Part shown: one piece after another, positions 1-11,800 of the stretch
Layout of the letters: each line of letters opens with the position of its first letter
How positions within the stretch are numbered: the first letter of the stretch is position 1
NCBI GenBank assembly: GCA_033439265.1
Contig: JAVTVX010000020.1
Location: 687,001-751,000, forward strand
DNA length: 64,000 nucleotides
Direction of reading: 5' to 3'
Origin: Dillenia suffruticosa
Taxonomy: Eukaryota > Streptophyta > Magnoliopsida > Dilleniales > Dilleniaceae
The notes under the pieces: generated by a model
Databases searched by the model: none
Told to the model about the DNA's origin: nothing
What the model saw: only the letters and a program-made list of their open reading frames with translations
Translations under genes and position numbers: made by a program

Positions 1-175
1 ACAAAAAAGTAGAGTTTTTTTTTTTTTTTTTTTGGGACAAAGTAATGCAAAAAGGTTTTAAAACACAAATCGGTATTGTACGGTTTCAAGTTTAATAGCC
101 AGAGGCTGGGCCAAGCATCCTTAGAAAGGCTAGCAAAGTCCAATATAAGAATTGAAGGAAAAAACATTTTGGATA

Positions 176-3100
176 ATTATATGTTTGGTCCATGAACTTT
201 ATCTATTTACCATCAATTAATCCCTATAGTTAAAAATGTTTTGTTGTAATTCTCAAACTTTAAAAATCGTATCGTTTTAGTCTTTTCGTTATAAACAGTG
301 ACAGCATAGTCGTTAATTACTGACGTGGTCTGACATGGCTATCAACATGGCTATACGGATGCTTGCATATCATGGCCATGTCAGACACCATATACATGTC
401 ATGTTATCACGTTAGCTGTTTGCTTACATGACTGTGCCATGTGTAAAAGTGCTGACATGGCGATGCAACGTCAGCACAATGGGGGCATTCTAGTCCTTGC
501 ACTGATGAGAGTAAGACTTTAGGCGGTTTTTTTGTTTTGCTTTTTTTTTTCTCAACATTTTGCGAAAGGAAGAAACATTTCGATTGCTTTAATTTATCAA
601 AGAGAGAGAGAGCGATAAAAAGATTGAGAGAGAGTAAGATAGAAATAGAGAGAGATTGTGTGGAAATAAGTTTATTGCCATCAAGATTGAGGATTTTATG
701 TAGTCCCGAAGGTGAGGTTTCCATCATCACACAGCGGGGCCAAACAATTCGTTTAATGTATGTAATCTAACATTTGGATTTGTTTTTTTTTTTTATGTTA
801 ATTTCTATATTTCGTTTCTTCACAAATGGGTCCTACAATGGGTCTACAGGTAGTTAAATGGTTACTGATTTAGGGTTTCAATTGGGGGTTTAAATTACAA
901 ATAAATAGTTCGTAAATTAGGGTTTTTATTTAGTTGACCGTGACTTAAATTAGGGTTTAATTTGAAATTAGGATTATCGAATTGAGTTTGAAAATTAGGG
1001 TTTCAATTTCAATTTTAGGGTTCCAATTTTAGGATTTCTATTTTAAGGTTTTAATTGGGAGTTTTAATTTCAAATAAGAGATTCGCAAGTTAGGGTTTAA
1101 ATTGGGGGGTTTTAATTTCAAACTAAATGTTTTAAATTAGGGTTTTTGTTTGATTGATTGTGACTGAAATTATGGTATGAATAATTTATTCATTTCCATT
1201 TGTTTCTTATATATGAATTCTATAAAATTTATTACTACATTTCATCACGGAGGTAAATTTCTGGGACATGAAAAATATGAGGGTGGGGAGCTAACATATT
1301 TTAACAATTGTGGTAGCGATAAGATGTCACTTGTTGAATTGAAAAATATGGTAGCAGAATTAGGTTATAGAAACTTTGTAAGGACATCGGTATGCTTTGA
1401 TGGAGATGAATTCTGTCATTTTTTAAATGATACTGTATTGTTTCATTTTTACATAGAGTACAGTGTAGATGAGTATTATGTTGTTGATGAAAGTGAGCTT
1501 AGACAAGAGGAAGAAGAGATGCATTGTGGCCAATCTAAGAGGGTTGATTTTGAGAATTTAGTTAATGTTTTGAGAATTGTGATTCCAGATATTGTGATTT
1601 TGAAAATGAAGAGGCAAACCTATTTGGTAGTGATAGCGACCCTTCTGCACAGTGTTTGAATGAATCTGAAAATGAGAGTGATCATTGAGATTTTAATGAC
1701 TGGAATAATCCCTCTATAGATGATGAAGAAGATTTAAGTACACCATTTCTGACATTGATGGTGATGATGAAGAGATACATTTCAAAAGAGATAGGATGAG
1801 TTATGAAAAATTCAAAAAGAATTACAACCCTAAAAATATAGAATTGAGGAATGGCCAAATTTTTTAGAGTTTAGAATTTTTTAAAAAAATGTTAAAAGAT
1901 TACGTTGTTTATAATAGGAAGAATCTTAGATTTATAAAAAATGACAAGTTCAGGATTAAGATGAGATGTGTAGGTTGTGACTGGTTGGTATATGCAAAAA
2001 AAAATTAGATGATGAGAAGATAGCTCTGCTAGTCACATACAAACCTACACATACTTGTACAAGATCATGGAAAAATAAACATGCAACAGTTTCTTGGTTG
2101 ACCAAAACATGGGTGAAGAAGGTGAAAGATGATCAAAATATTAGAGTGAATGCGCTGTAGAAAAAATCCAAGGATAAATTTGAGTTAGATTGTGCAAGAA
2201 TGAAGGTTTTGAGAGTGAAAAAAATTGTAAAAGACAAAAGGGCAGGATAGGAAGCAATTCTTCCTCTTAAAATAAAACTTCAAAGAAATTTTGAGAACTA
2301 ATAAGGGGAGCACTTGCAAAATTGAGAGTACAATTGAAACTCGTATAGAACATCCTATGAGAGTTCTATACCCAAATACTTCAATTTTTAGAAAATTGTA
2401 CATTTGTCTTGATATATGCAAGCGAGAATTTTTGGCAGCCTATAGGCATTTCATAGATTTAGATGACTGTTTCTTGACGATAGCATTTGGATAGTAATTA
2501 CTGGTTAGAGTTGGAAGAGATTCTAATGATAGAATTTTCCCTTTGGCTTTGACCATTGTTGAGATAGGGGAGAACAATTCATGGAGATAGTTTTTGGATC
2601 ATTTGCTAACAGACCCTGGAGAGGATAGAAGGCAGACTTCTATTTCTGATCAACTAAAGGTATGTATTGGTTATCCTTAATAATTTGTTGCATAATTTTC
2701 CTTTCAATGGCAGAATTTCTATACACTATTTTCCATCTTGATCATTTGTTACATATAACTGATTTTTCCCTCTAACTACTTCTGAATAGTAATTTTATGT
2801 CTTCTAGGTATTGATAAATGCAATTGTAGTTTTGTCCCCCCACTTTGAATATAGATTATGTGTCAGACATTTATGTAACAACTTTCACAAGCAGTTCCCG
2901 GTCTTAAAGTTAAATAACATGTTTTATATTACTGCAAGAGCTACTTATGAGGCTGAATTTCTTAGAGGTATGATAGAAATCCATAGAACTGACCCAAGAG
3001 CTTATGCATGGTTGATGGAGAAGGAAAGAAAAACTTGGACAAGGTCAGTATTTTTCCTGTTTCAATGGAGTAACTAAGATGGCACCGTGATCGCATCTAC

Positions 3101-3667
3101 ACTTCAATTGAGCTTCTTCCATTTCAAAACCCTGAGATAAAGAGCAGGAGAGAGAGAGAGAGAGATGAAGAGAGAGACAGAGAGGGATGAAGAGAAATGG
3201 AAAGTGCAAGAAGAAGAAGCAACTATAATGGAGTAGAGAGATTGAGAGAGATTGAAAGTGTGAGCTCAAGAGAGAGATTAAAGTTCTCTCTCTCTCATTC
3301 GAAGTAGCAAGAACACTGTAGAATGGAGGGAAAAGGTAAAGGTAAAGCTGACAGTAACGTTGAAAAGACTAGAACGCCCCCATTGTGCTAACATTGTACT
3401 GCCATGTCAACACTTTTACACCATGGCAACATGACATGTATATGGTGTCTAACATGGCTGTGACATGCAAGCATCTGTACAGCCATGTTGACAATTACGT
3501 CAGACCACGTTAGTAATTAACGGTCATACTATCGTCGTCAGTAACAAAAAAACTAATACAATACGATTTTTAAAATTTGAGAAACACAATATAGTATTTT
3601 TAATTGTAGGGACTAATTGATGGTAAATAAGTAAAATTTAGGGACCGAACATGTAATTATTTTAAAA
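176..3667 (+). mobile_element. Mutator-like DNA transposon (MULE), decayed, with long TIRs
   Basis: The left end (about 176-500) and right end (about 3362-3667) are inverted copies of one another for roughly 300-325 bp at about 80% identity. Both carry the same order of landmarks: a 'gtttggtcc'-type outer motif, 'ttaccatcaatta', repeated 'acatgg' words, 'caccatatacatgtcatgtt', and an inner 'agcacaatgggggc' motif. Between them lies a broken transposase of MULE type (separate entry). GA-rich low-complexity DNA sits just inside both TIRs (600-660 and 3147-3260). I could not find a convincing 9-bp target-site duplication, which fits an old insertion. Structure and transposase type together make the family call firm; the exact outer boundaries are uncertain by about 10 bp. 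Confidence 0.85.
1177..3077 (+). pseudogene. MULE transposase (MuDR type), broken
   Basis: Three recognisable blocks occur in order but in different frames with stops between them. The first, 1213-1659, translates to a plant MULE N-terminal PB1-like domain (FHHGGKFLGHEKYEGG, then a conserved LVELKNMVAELGY segment). The second, about 1790-2010, resembles the Mutator DNA-binding domain (RIKMRCVGCDWLVYA). The third, about 2390-3060, is part of the MULE catalytic domain, including EYRLCVRHLCNNFHKQFP and ARATYEAEF. Stop codons such as TGA at 1657, and frame changes, separate the blocks. No C-terminal SWIM zinc finger is visible, and the coding homology stops around 3050 where GA-rich DNA begins. 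The element cannot make a working transposase. Confidence 0.82.
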
Positions 3668-5289
3668 CACATACACACTTGTCCTTATTTCGTGAGATCT
3701 ATTAAAAAATTATTTTTTTTAAATTTTATTTATCTATTCTTATGCATTGTTGGATACGCAGAGCATAACTTATTTTCCCTCCTCATGCTTTGTTGGGTCT
3801 CCGAGCATAACTTGAGTAATATATGTCTAAATTATAATTTTCATGTTTAGGTTGAAATCTGATTCTACGAAATAATTCATAATTTTCGTAAAAAGATTAA
3901 GATTTTATTTATCTTTTATATTATTATTATTATTAGTTGAACTAATCCCAAAAGTCAAGATTATATATATTTTATTTTCCTTCGATAAAAAGACCATCTC
4001 AGATCAGAGTAGATATAAATCAATGGTTATTCGAACGGATCATTCCTATTTACGGAAGTCCAGCGCAGCAACCGACTGGTTTGCTCAAACGTGCTCTTTC
4101 TTTTCATTTCAAACCAAACAGGCGTCTTTCGTTTGGCCGAAGTCCGTTTAATCTCACTCTGCGGGTCCCACTCCCTGCACATGAACAGATTTTCCACAAT
4201 TTTAAAAAATTTTTAGATTTAATAAAAAGAACAACCGTACGGCCCACAGGCAATAGCGTGATCTCACCCGCCATGTAGGGAAGTGAGGACTATGGTCATT
4301 GCCAACTGGCACGGATGGTCCCCAACGGCATCTTCAAGAGTCTGCTTGCTCTGCAACGCCTGTTTCCAACCGTCTCCTAAAATTGTCGGAAATGATCGAG
4401 TGTTATTGAATAGAGAGAATCTCTAGTGTAACTCACTCACACCCAAATTCTGAACACTCAATTCCCTCTGACCGTTGGATTTGAGATTTTAATGATCAAT
4501 CCCCACTGAAGTGAAAACAAAAATGTCCGCGTCTTCAAAGCTTCATGATTGGGCCCATTAACTCTGCCATTCTTCAGTTGGGTGCTTTAACATCATTTCA
4601 ATTGATTGATCCTTGATTTGTTTTACATGGTAAAATATTAATAATATTTCTACAACAAGACAAATCAGAAATTAAATGAGTCAATTCTTACATTATATTA
4701 TTAATTAATTATTAATTAAATTATTATAATTAATAAAATATTAAATTAAAAATCAGTTTGTATACATAATAATTAAATTACACAAGAACGAATCAAATCT
4801 TATATTATATCATGTAATTTTCAATCAAATTACTATATCATATAAATATTAAATTAAGAATTGATATGTGTATAAGCCTATCATATACAATGAATTCCAT
4901 TTAATATATATTTCTTTTAATCTGTATAGCATTATTTTAAAAAAATTATTTATTATTAGAACATGCCACGTGTGCACAAGAATAGGCTCCCTAATGGGGA
5001 AGAGCGCATTTAACCCGCAAATGAAATTCCCAGCGTAAAACTGGTTCACAGGAGAATTCAAATTGCCCAATAAAAATAAGCCACGTTTTCTCCAACAACC
5101 TTTTGGTATACGTGGCAGAGCATGAGTGGGCGGTCAAAGAATGAAATGAATTAGTTTTGAATCGTTGCGTAGGAATTCATAAACAAAAGGCAGAATTTCA
5201 AATCCACGTGATGAGCTAACCGTTAAGAGAGAAAGAGGACACACGCGGAAGATCGCCACTTTTGATCAAGGCGGAATTGGTGATGGAGA

Positions 5290-5318
5290 TCCAACGGCTA
5301 TGCTTTAGTAGCCGTTGG
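5290..5318 (+). promoter_or_regulatory. Inverted pair of MSA elements (MYB3R sites)
   Basis: TCCAACGGCTA at 5290-5300 matches the MSA consensus YCYAACGGYYA at every position. It is followed 8 bp later by TAGCCGTTGG (5309-5318), its inverted copy, so the two form a near-perfect palindrome. Further AACGG cores lie at 4321-4331 (CCCAACGGCAT) and, on the minus strand, at 5217-5227. MSA elements bind three-repeat MYB (MYB3R) factors and drive G2/M transcription of plant B-type cyclins. The pair lies about 590 bp upstream of the cyclin B2 start codon. The motifs are seen directly; their use here is inferred. Confidence 0.7.
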
Positions 5319-5465
5319 TTTTGAAAAATAAAAATTGGAGTACACAGGGCATGTGCGGACATATATCCATCGTTGTCGTCTAATTTCTCTTTATCTATTA
5401 TTTCCTTCTTAAGTTTTTTTTCTTCTTTTTATTTTCTTGGATAGCATCACCCAAAACCTAAAGAA

Positions 5466-5467
<2 letters not shown>

Positions 5468-5512
<45 letters not shown>
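5468..5512 (+). repeat. (GA)n microsatellite in cyclin B2 leader region
   Basis: About 22 uninterrupted GA units, followed by GAA/GAC-rich purine DNA to about 5545. A (CT)n tract follows at 5587-5608. The purine and pyrimidine tracts could fold on each other if both are transcribed. Both lie between the MSA motifs and the start codon. Confidence 0.9.
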
Positions 5513-5515
<3 letters not shown>

Positions 5516-5885
5516 AGAAGACGAAGAAGAAGAAAAGAGAAGAGAGGCTTCAAAATTAGTTTCGAATAGGATCTTATCAGAACTAATCTCTCTCTCTCTC
5601 TCTCTCTTCTTCAAGTTTCGCCGATCGGAGTTTTTTTGTGTTTTTGGGCAAGAACGAGGGTTTAGAAGGGTTTCGACATTCGTTCGATTGAGAAAACGAC
5701 AGATCTGATTTAGGGTGGGTTTTGATTTTAACGATCTGGGTTTTCGTTTTAGTCTTAATTCTTGATCATTTTTTTCAATCTCATCTAACTCTCGTTGTGT
5801 TTTTTGATCTTTGTCGAAGGGTTTTTTTCTCGATTGAATTGTTATTGGGTACTCATCATAGCTATTCCTTTTAGATACAACCGAA

Positions 5886-8822
5886 ATGGCTGGATCAAAT
5901 GAAAACAATCCAGGTGTGGTTAGGTCTGCACAATTTCAAGGTTACAAGAATCTCTCTCTCCCTTTCTCCGTAGACTATTAATCGGAGTTGAAATCTGTTT
6001 ATGAAAACCCTAATTTGACGAAATGGGGTTTTTCTTAATTTCTTTGGTGAAGAAAATTATCATGCGGGAGGTGGAAAGATGGTAGCAACAGTGGGGCATA
6101 ATCGGAGGGCATTGAGTGCTATCAATCGCAACATAATTGGAGGAGCTGCAGCACCTTATCCTTTCGCAGCCAACAAGGGAGGCTTATCAGAGTAATTTTA
6201 AAAACCCTAATTTTTGAATCTTGAAAGTCAAGGGATTAGTAGTATTTTGGTTCCCCAATTTTTCATACCGTTTATTTTATTTTATTTTATTTTTGGTTTT
6301 TCTATTAATTTCAGAAAAACTGTTTTGTCTGAGAACAATCATCCACCTATTCCAGTGCATCGACCTATTACTAGGTCTGTCCTTGACCCCCTCACTGAGT
6401 AATTAGTTAGGCCATATTGTTTATTACTCTTTTCCTTCTTTCGGGACTTTTGGTTTATATTCTCGGTTTTTTTTTTTTTTGTTTTAATTGATTTTCTTTT
6501 CTTTGTGAATTTTGTTGGATGTTTAGGAAGTTTGCTGCACAGATGGCTAACAAGAAGCAGCAACTTGTATCGAAGGTGATTTCGATTATCTTTTTGGGCA
6601 AAGAAGCATATTAATCTTCTTTGTGGTTTGCAAGTTCAGATATCTTGAAAGCCTGACTTGATTTATGGTCCTAAGCAGGAGATCAAGAAACCAATTCAGG
6701 AGGGTTCAAGTCAGTCTGAAGATGTTACTATAATAGATGCTGAGGAGAAGGGTGTTGAGGACCAACCAGTACCAATGTTTGTGCAACGCACTGTGGCAAT
6801 ACTGGATGATGTAGATGAGATGGTATATATTTTCAACCCATTTTTCCTTTTTAAAAGATCTTAAAATTTGGCATGTCAAAGGGAGTGGGAGATTTGAAAC
6901 ATTAATTAAAACCCATCACTCCCTTTGATTATTCTGGGAGTTTTTTTTTTTTTTTTTTTTTGGTTCTAATCAGTTTGTAATGTTAAGATTGTATTTTCTT
7001 GGTGCATAGTTAATGCTTCATCCTTTGCAGGAGGGGGTTGAGATGGAAGATGTCGAACAAGAGGAGGTCATCGACATAGATAGTGGCGACAAAAATAACT
7101 CTCTTGCAGTCACCGAGTACATTGATGATCTATATACTTTCTACAGGAAATCTGAGGTATATTTTGAAATCCCTAGATTGAGTGATTGTCTGTGAGATAC
7201 TACCAAAATGCTTAGGTTTTGCTTTTGAACTTCCTTAACATATTCTGTCATTGCGTTGGGGGATTTCTTTAGGATGAATTTTTCTTGATTTCATGGGATC
7301 TGCTCTTGGATCTTATTCTACTAGGGTTTTGAAGCTTGATCTGAATAGCCATCTTTTGAAAAGAGTATGATAGAAAATGAGGCATCAGGGCATAAATTTG
7401 GTTCGTTTCCATAACCATTCGTTGGAAAATTAAGATGGATGATTGAGGCTTTTCCATGATCTGAATCAATGCCTCTCGATTGACTTTAGACATTGTCTTC
7501 TCTGTTATCTTAGTCCTTTAAGGCCCTCTTTTTTAGGCTTGATTTTGGATGGTTAAAGGGTTAGATAGGACTATGCGGAAATTGAGACATAAGGCCATGA
7601 TGTCAGTATTTTCAACAGCAATTGAGTGAAAAATTAAGCTAGATGTTTACAATGGTGGGTGAAGTATACTATCGAGTAGAGTTTCAGATGCAATATATAT
7701 ATTCAAAACTCAGTTAACTGTGTCCCTTTGGCAGGGTTCTAGCCGCGTCTCACCAAATTACATGATGCGGCAATCTGATATCAATGAGAGAATGAGGGGT
7801 ATTCTCATTGATTGGCTCATTGAGGTATATAAAAACTTTTATGCTTGTTGGTCAGATCTTTTGGTGCTCTATGTAAATCTCTAATCACTCAATGAACTGA
7901 ATGAACAGGTGCATTATAAGTTTGAACTCATGGAGGAGACACTTTATCTTACTGTGAATGTCATAGATAGATTCTTAGAAGTCCAACAAGTGGTGAGGAA
8001 GAAGCTCCAGCTAGTCGGGGTAACAGCTATGCTCCTTGCATGCAAATATGAAGAAGTATCGGTGCCTGTTGTGGAGGATCTTATTATAATTTCTGATAAG
8101 GCTTACAGTAGAAAAGAAGTGCTTGAGATGGTAACTTTACTGCATTTTCTGGTTTATATAACTTCTCTATTTGCCTATAATAGTCCTAAATTTTCCTATC
8201 ATGTCTTCAGGAGAAACTAATGGTCAATGCCTTACAGTTTAATATGTCAGTTCCCACTCCTTATGTGTTTATGAGAAGGTTTCTCAAAGCTGCTCAATCT
8301 GACAAGCAGGTATCAGCTGTAATAGCAAAATCTATTCCTTTTATAGCTTATTCGATTGTAATCAGTTCTTTGCTTTCTGACCCCGGAGCAGCTTGAACAT
8401 ATGTCCTTCTTTATAATTGAGCTGTGTCTCGTTGAGTACGAGATGCTTAAATTTCCACCATCTTTGTTGGCGGCTGCTGCAATTTATACTGCTCAATGCA
8501 CTACTAGCAGTTCTAAGCAATGGAGCAAGACAAGTGAGAGGCATACTTGCTACTCAGAAGAGCAGCTAAGGCAAGAGACTTCAGCCAATAAACCAGAATT
8601 AGATGGAGATTCAATTTCCTCGATATATATAACATACATATATGTTGTTATTAACAATGCTTTATTGGTCTTTACAGGGAGTGCTCCAGGTTCATGGTTA
8701 CATACCATCAGAAGTCTGGGACAGGAAAACTTACTGCTGTGCACAGGAAGTATAGCACATCTAGATTTGGATTTGCTGCAAGATCTGAACCTGCAAATTT
8801 TCTTTTAGAAGGCACCTTTTAG
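5886..8822 (+). CDS. CYCB2: G2/mitotic-specific cyclin B2
   Basis: Activates CDKs at G2/M. The model has 11 exons: 5886-5940, 6053-6191, 6315-6374, 6527-6575, 6679-6822, 7031-7156, 7735-7824, 7909-8130, 8211-8309, 8392-8570 and 8678-8822. They join in frame to 435 aa, normal for the family. The N-terminus carries a destruction box, RRALSAIN (residues 36-43), for APC/C-dependent turnover. The cyclin N box includes [18 protein letters not shown] and [10 protein letters not shown]; the C-terminal cyclin fold ends in [19 protein letters not shown]. The HYKFEL segment is typical of B2 rather than B1 cyclins. Intron 10 begins with GC instead of GT (8571), the only placement that preserves the conserved reading across the junction. 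Upstream MSA motifs fit mitotic expression. The start was chosen because [10 protein letters not shown] is the usual B2 opening. No lesions were seen. Confidence 0.95.
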
Positions 8823-11800
8823 CATGCTTCAGACCTCAAAATAAGCGTGTTTATTGGTCTTTTAAGTAGCTTGGGTATATGGGGGAATAACGAGCAACAT
8901 AAGTGTTGCCCCTAGGGTTGGGATTTGTGAATTTTACATATGAAACATTTTGTTTCCTTTAGGAGTTCAATTGTTTCAAACTGTGTTTTCCCTTTTTCAT
9001 TATATTTTTCTCGTGTTTATGAAAATAAACTTTCATGCTGTAGTTAACTTTCATTTGATATGTCTTTGGTAAAGTTTCTGTTCATTTACATCCATCTATA
9101 TCAATCCTTTTTTTTCTGTAAGTACTTTTGTTTGGAATTCAGGAAATATTTTTTGTAGGAGCTGGAAAATGCTTGTATTTCTTAGCAATATTTGACAGAT
9201 TTTAATGTAACTTGGGAGTTCTGGTTCTCCTTACTAAAAATAGCCATTTCCTTTTGCTTCTCTGCAAGTCTTAGCAGTGGCTAATGAGATGGCATTGCAT
9301 TGTCTGGAATTCCAAATATTTAGCTATTCGGAGGTTTGAATCCTTTCCATCACATAAGCAATAGCCATTCTTTGTTTTTGTTTTGTTTTTGGTTTTTGGT
9401 TTTATTTATTTAATTTTTTTAACAGCCATCAGTTAGGACTAGAATGTGACTTATATTCCAAGAGAAAAAAAAAAATACCTGTCTTTCATTGTAAATTTAT
9501 TTTCTTGAAGTTAGCTATTTAGAACACAGAAAAACCTTGCCTCTGATATCTATTTTAATATAATTTTCAGGTATACTTTACATCAAAATACAAAAAAGGA
9601 TATTTATAATATTTATTTTTTATTCCCAATCTATTAGTTTCTTTTTTCTTATTTACTTGATAACCTTATTAGTAAACTATTTACAAAAATATTTATTTCT
9701 TAGTTAATAAATAATTAATTTAAGGCAAAAATAAAGTCTATTTCAAATCTCAAATATATATAATAATAATAATGATAAAGATAATAATATGTGTATAACT
9801 GGAAAATGAAACAAATAGCTTCCAAAACCTGCACAAATGAAAAATGCGCATATACAACAACTGCAAGACAAGTATTGAGCTTCATAGAAGTGGGGTAGAT
9901 GCCGGTGGTAAAGAAAAGTAGTTTGAAAATGGATAAGCACATATACCAAACCCACTGGCTGTGGTTCTGTGCCATTGCAAGGTAGCTTCTCTGAGGATCT
10001 TCATTTAGCAAGCTTTGCATCTACCCTCTTGGGGACTGCAGAGCTGACAATATGGAAAGCCAGATATCAACTGGTCCACAATATTTGCAAATCAAGTTAG
10101 TACTGATCTGCAGAAAGACGGGCCCAAGTATTAAAGAAGGGTTTGAGGCGTGCTTCAGGATGAAAATACAGGGGACATTTTAGAAAAAGAATTACTTATT
10201 CAATGCATCTAATATGAAACCCACATGACATCACCTCCATTGGCTTCTTTTCTGGGGTGGATATTTTTTTTTGGAGGGGGGTGGCCGGAGATTGGGAAAG
10301 AGGGAAGGAAACCGGTCAGTGACTTAGATGGGCTAGTAAGCAGATATAAGTGGACAAGAAAATATACAAGTTCCCGGGCTTCAATGTTTTCACCCGAACT
10401 TTGATATAGGAATTTGCTGTTCACAAGAAACAAAGTTATCATCAGAATCTAATTTTTAATTTCATTAATACCTTACCCTTGAGATATGTTTCTCATTATC
10501 ACAGCAAACATTGCCAGGGATTGTGGTGCAACTTATGTGACAAAAGGGGCTAATAACCCATTCCAGAAGTAAAAAAGCTTTTATATCTTTGCCAGCAAAG
10601 GGATATCTTTCTTGACCCCAACATCTAGTAGTCTTTCATCCACAAAAAAAAAAAAAAAAAAACATGTGAAAGGGGTTCAAAGGAGTTATTTTCCAATCGA
10701 TTATCCATCCAAACCTGCCTAACCAACTGTATCTGAAGAAATCTCCAAGATATGTACAGTTTCCAGTGGTCTTCTATCCATCCAAAGTGCAAAGACAAGA
10801 TAAGAGTATGTAAGGGTTTTGCTGAGAAATTCCATGGTTTAGTGGTTTACTGTCACAAGAAACTTTCTCACCCAATTCACTGTTGAATAGAATGGTAATA
10901 AAATTGAGTATCTTCAGCCCAAGAAGTGAAGCAAACTCATAAAGATAGTATCTAAAACTAACCATGTTCCATGATGCACATCACAATCGTTACAATGACC
11001 AGAAACACCATAATTATCAAAAGTTATTATCTGGAAAACCACAGGAAATTGGAAATTAAGAAACATAATCCTCAAAAACGAGCGGAAAATTTTAACAAGC
11101 AAACAAAAAACGGCAATGTTCTATAACTGGGGATCACCCACCATTCTCCAAAAATACAGTCTTAGACAGTGAACAGGACGGGCGGAAAATTTTGCAAAGG
11201 GAAGTAACACAGAGTATGACCATGGAAATCAGAATCATAAACCTATTCATTAAGCTGCCCCTGCAGAATGTAGATAAACCAGACATGTGATTATCAACTG
11301 AACAAATAGGTAATGACGCCCCTCAGCAGTCATTCACTCCTCTTGCCACAAAAATGAATAACATATGAATGCCAAAGTCTCTTGCACGTGTACAAGGTCT
11401 CGGTCTAGTACTACAAGCAATTAAGGAAGATAATGGGCACAACATCTCATCAATGAGAACATGAATGAGGCACCATTAATCGATGTGCTCAAACTGTATT
11501 ACAGATTGTCATCGATAAATTTTAATAAATTATACGAATTCAGATAGAAATGTTTTTAGTGAACCAACTATTAGCTCAAGTCCAGAGTTCTTAGCAAAGG
11601 TGGAAATTATAGTACTTCAGGGAGACTTCGATGGTGAAGAACGCAATGACTAGACCCTTGAACAGTTCAAGACTTGCGTTGTCAGATAAAGAGAAGCGGA
11701 TGAAATTTCATCCACAGATAATTCAAGGTGAACGAGAAGCCCTAAGTTCAGACTAGGGGCAATAGCTGTCTTGTCAATAACATGGATACTTGAGTTGGGG

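Larger units (their letters stand above)
3668..5885 (+). promoter_or_regulatory. Intergenic and cyclin B2 promoter region
   Basis: No coding region is supported here. The distal part is AT-rich (4620-4930). The proximal part carries several AACGG-core motifs of the MSA (mitosis-specific activator) type, a G-box-like CACGTG at 5204, a 44-bp GA tract at 5468-5512 and a CT tract at 5587-5608. The two tracts probably lie in the 5' leader of the downstream cyclin. No unambiguous TATA box was identified, and the transcription start cannot be placed. Confidence 0.6.

Noticed and set aside
537..770. Open frame on the plus strand inside the left MULE region
   Set aside because: Low-complexity GA-rich sequence partly overlapping the TIR; no homology.
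5447..5908. 153-codon minus-strand frame over the cyclin B2 leader
   Set aside because: Encodes Ser-Leu repeats from the GA tract and lies antisense to a firm gene.
9715..10020. Minus-strand frame of about 100 codons after cyclin B2
   Set aside because: Hydrophobic, AT-driven composition, no recognised motif and no splice partners.
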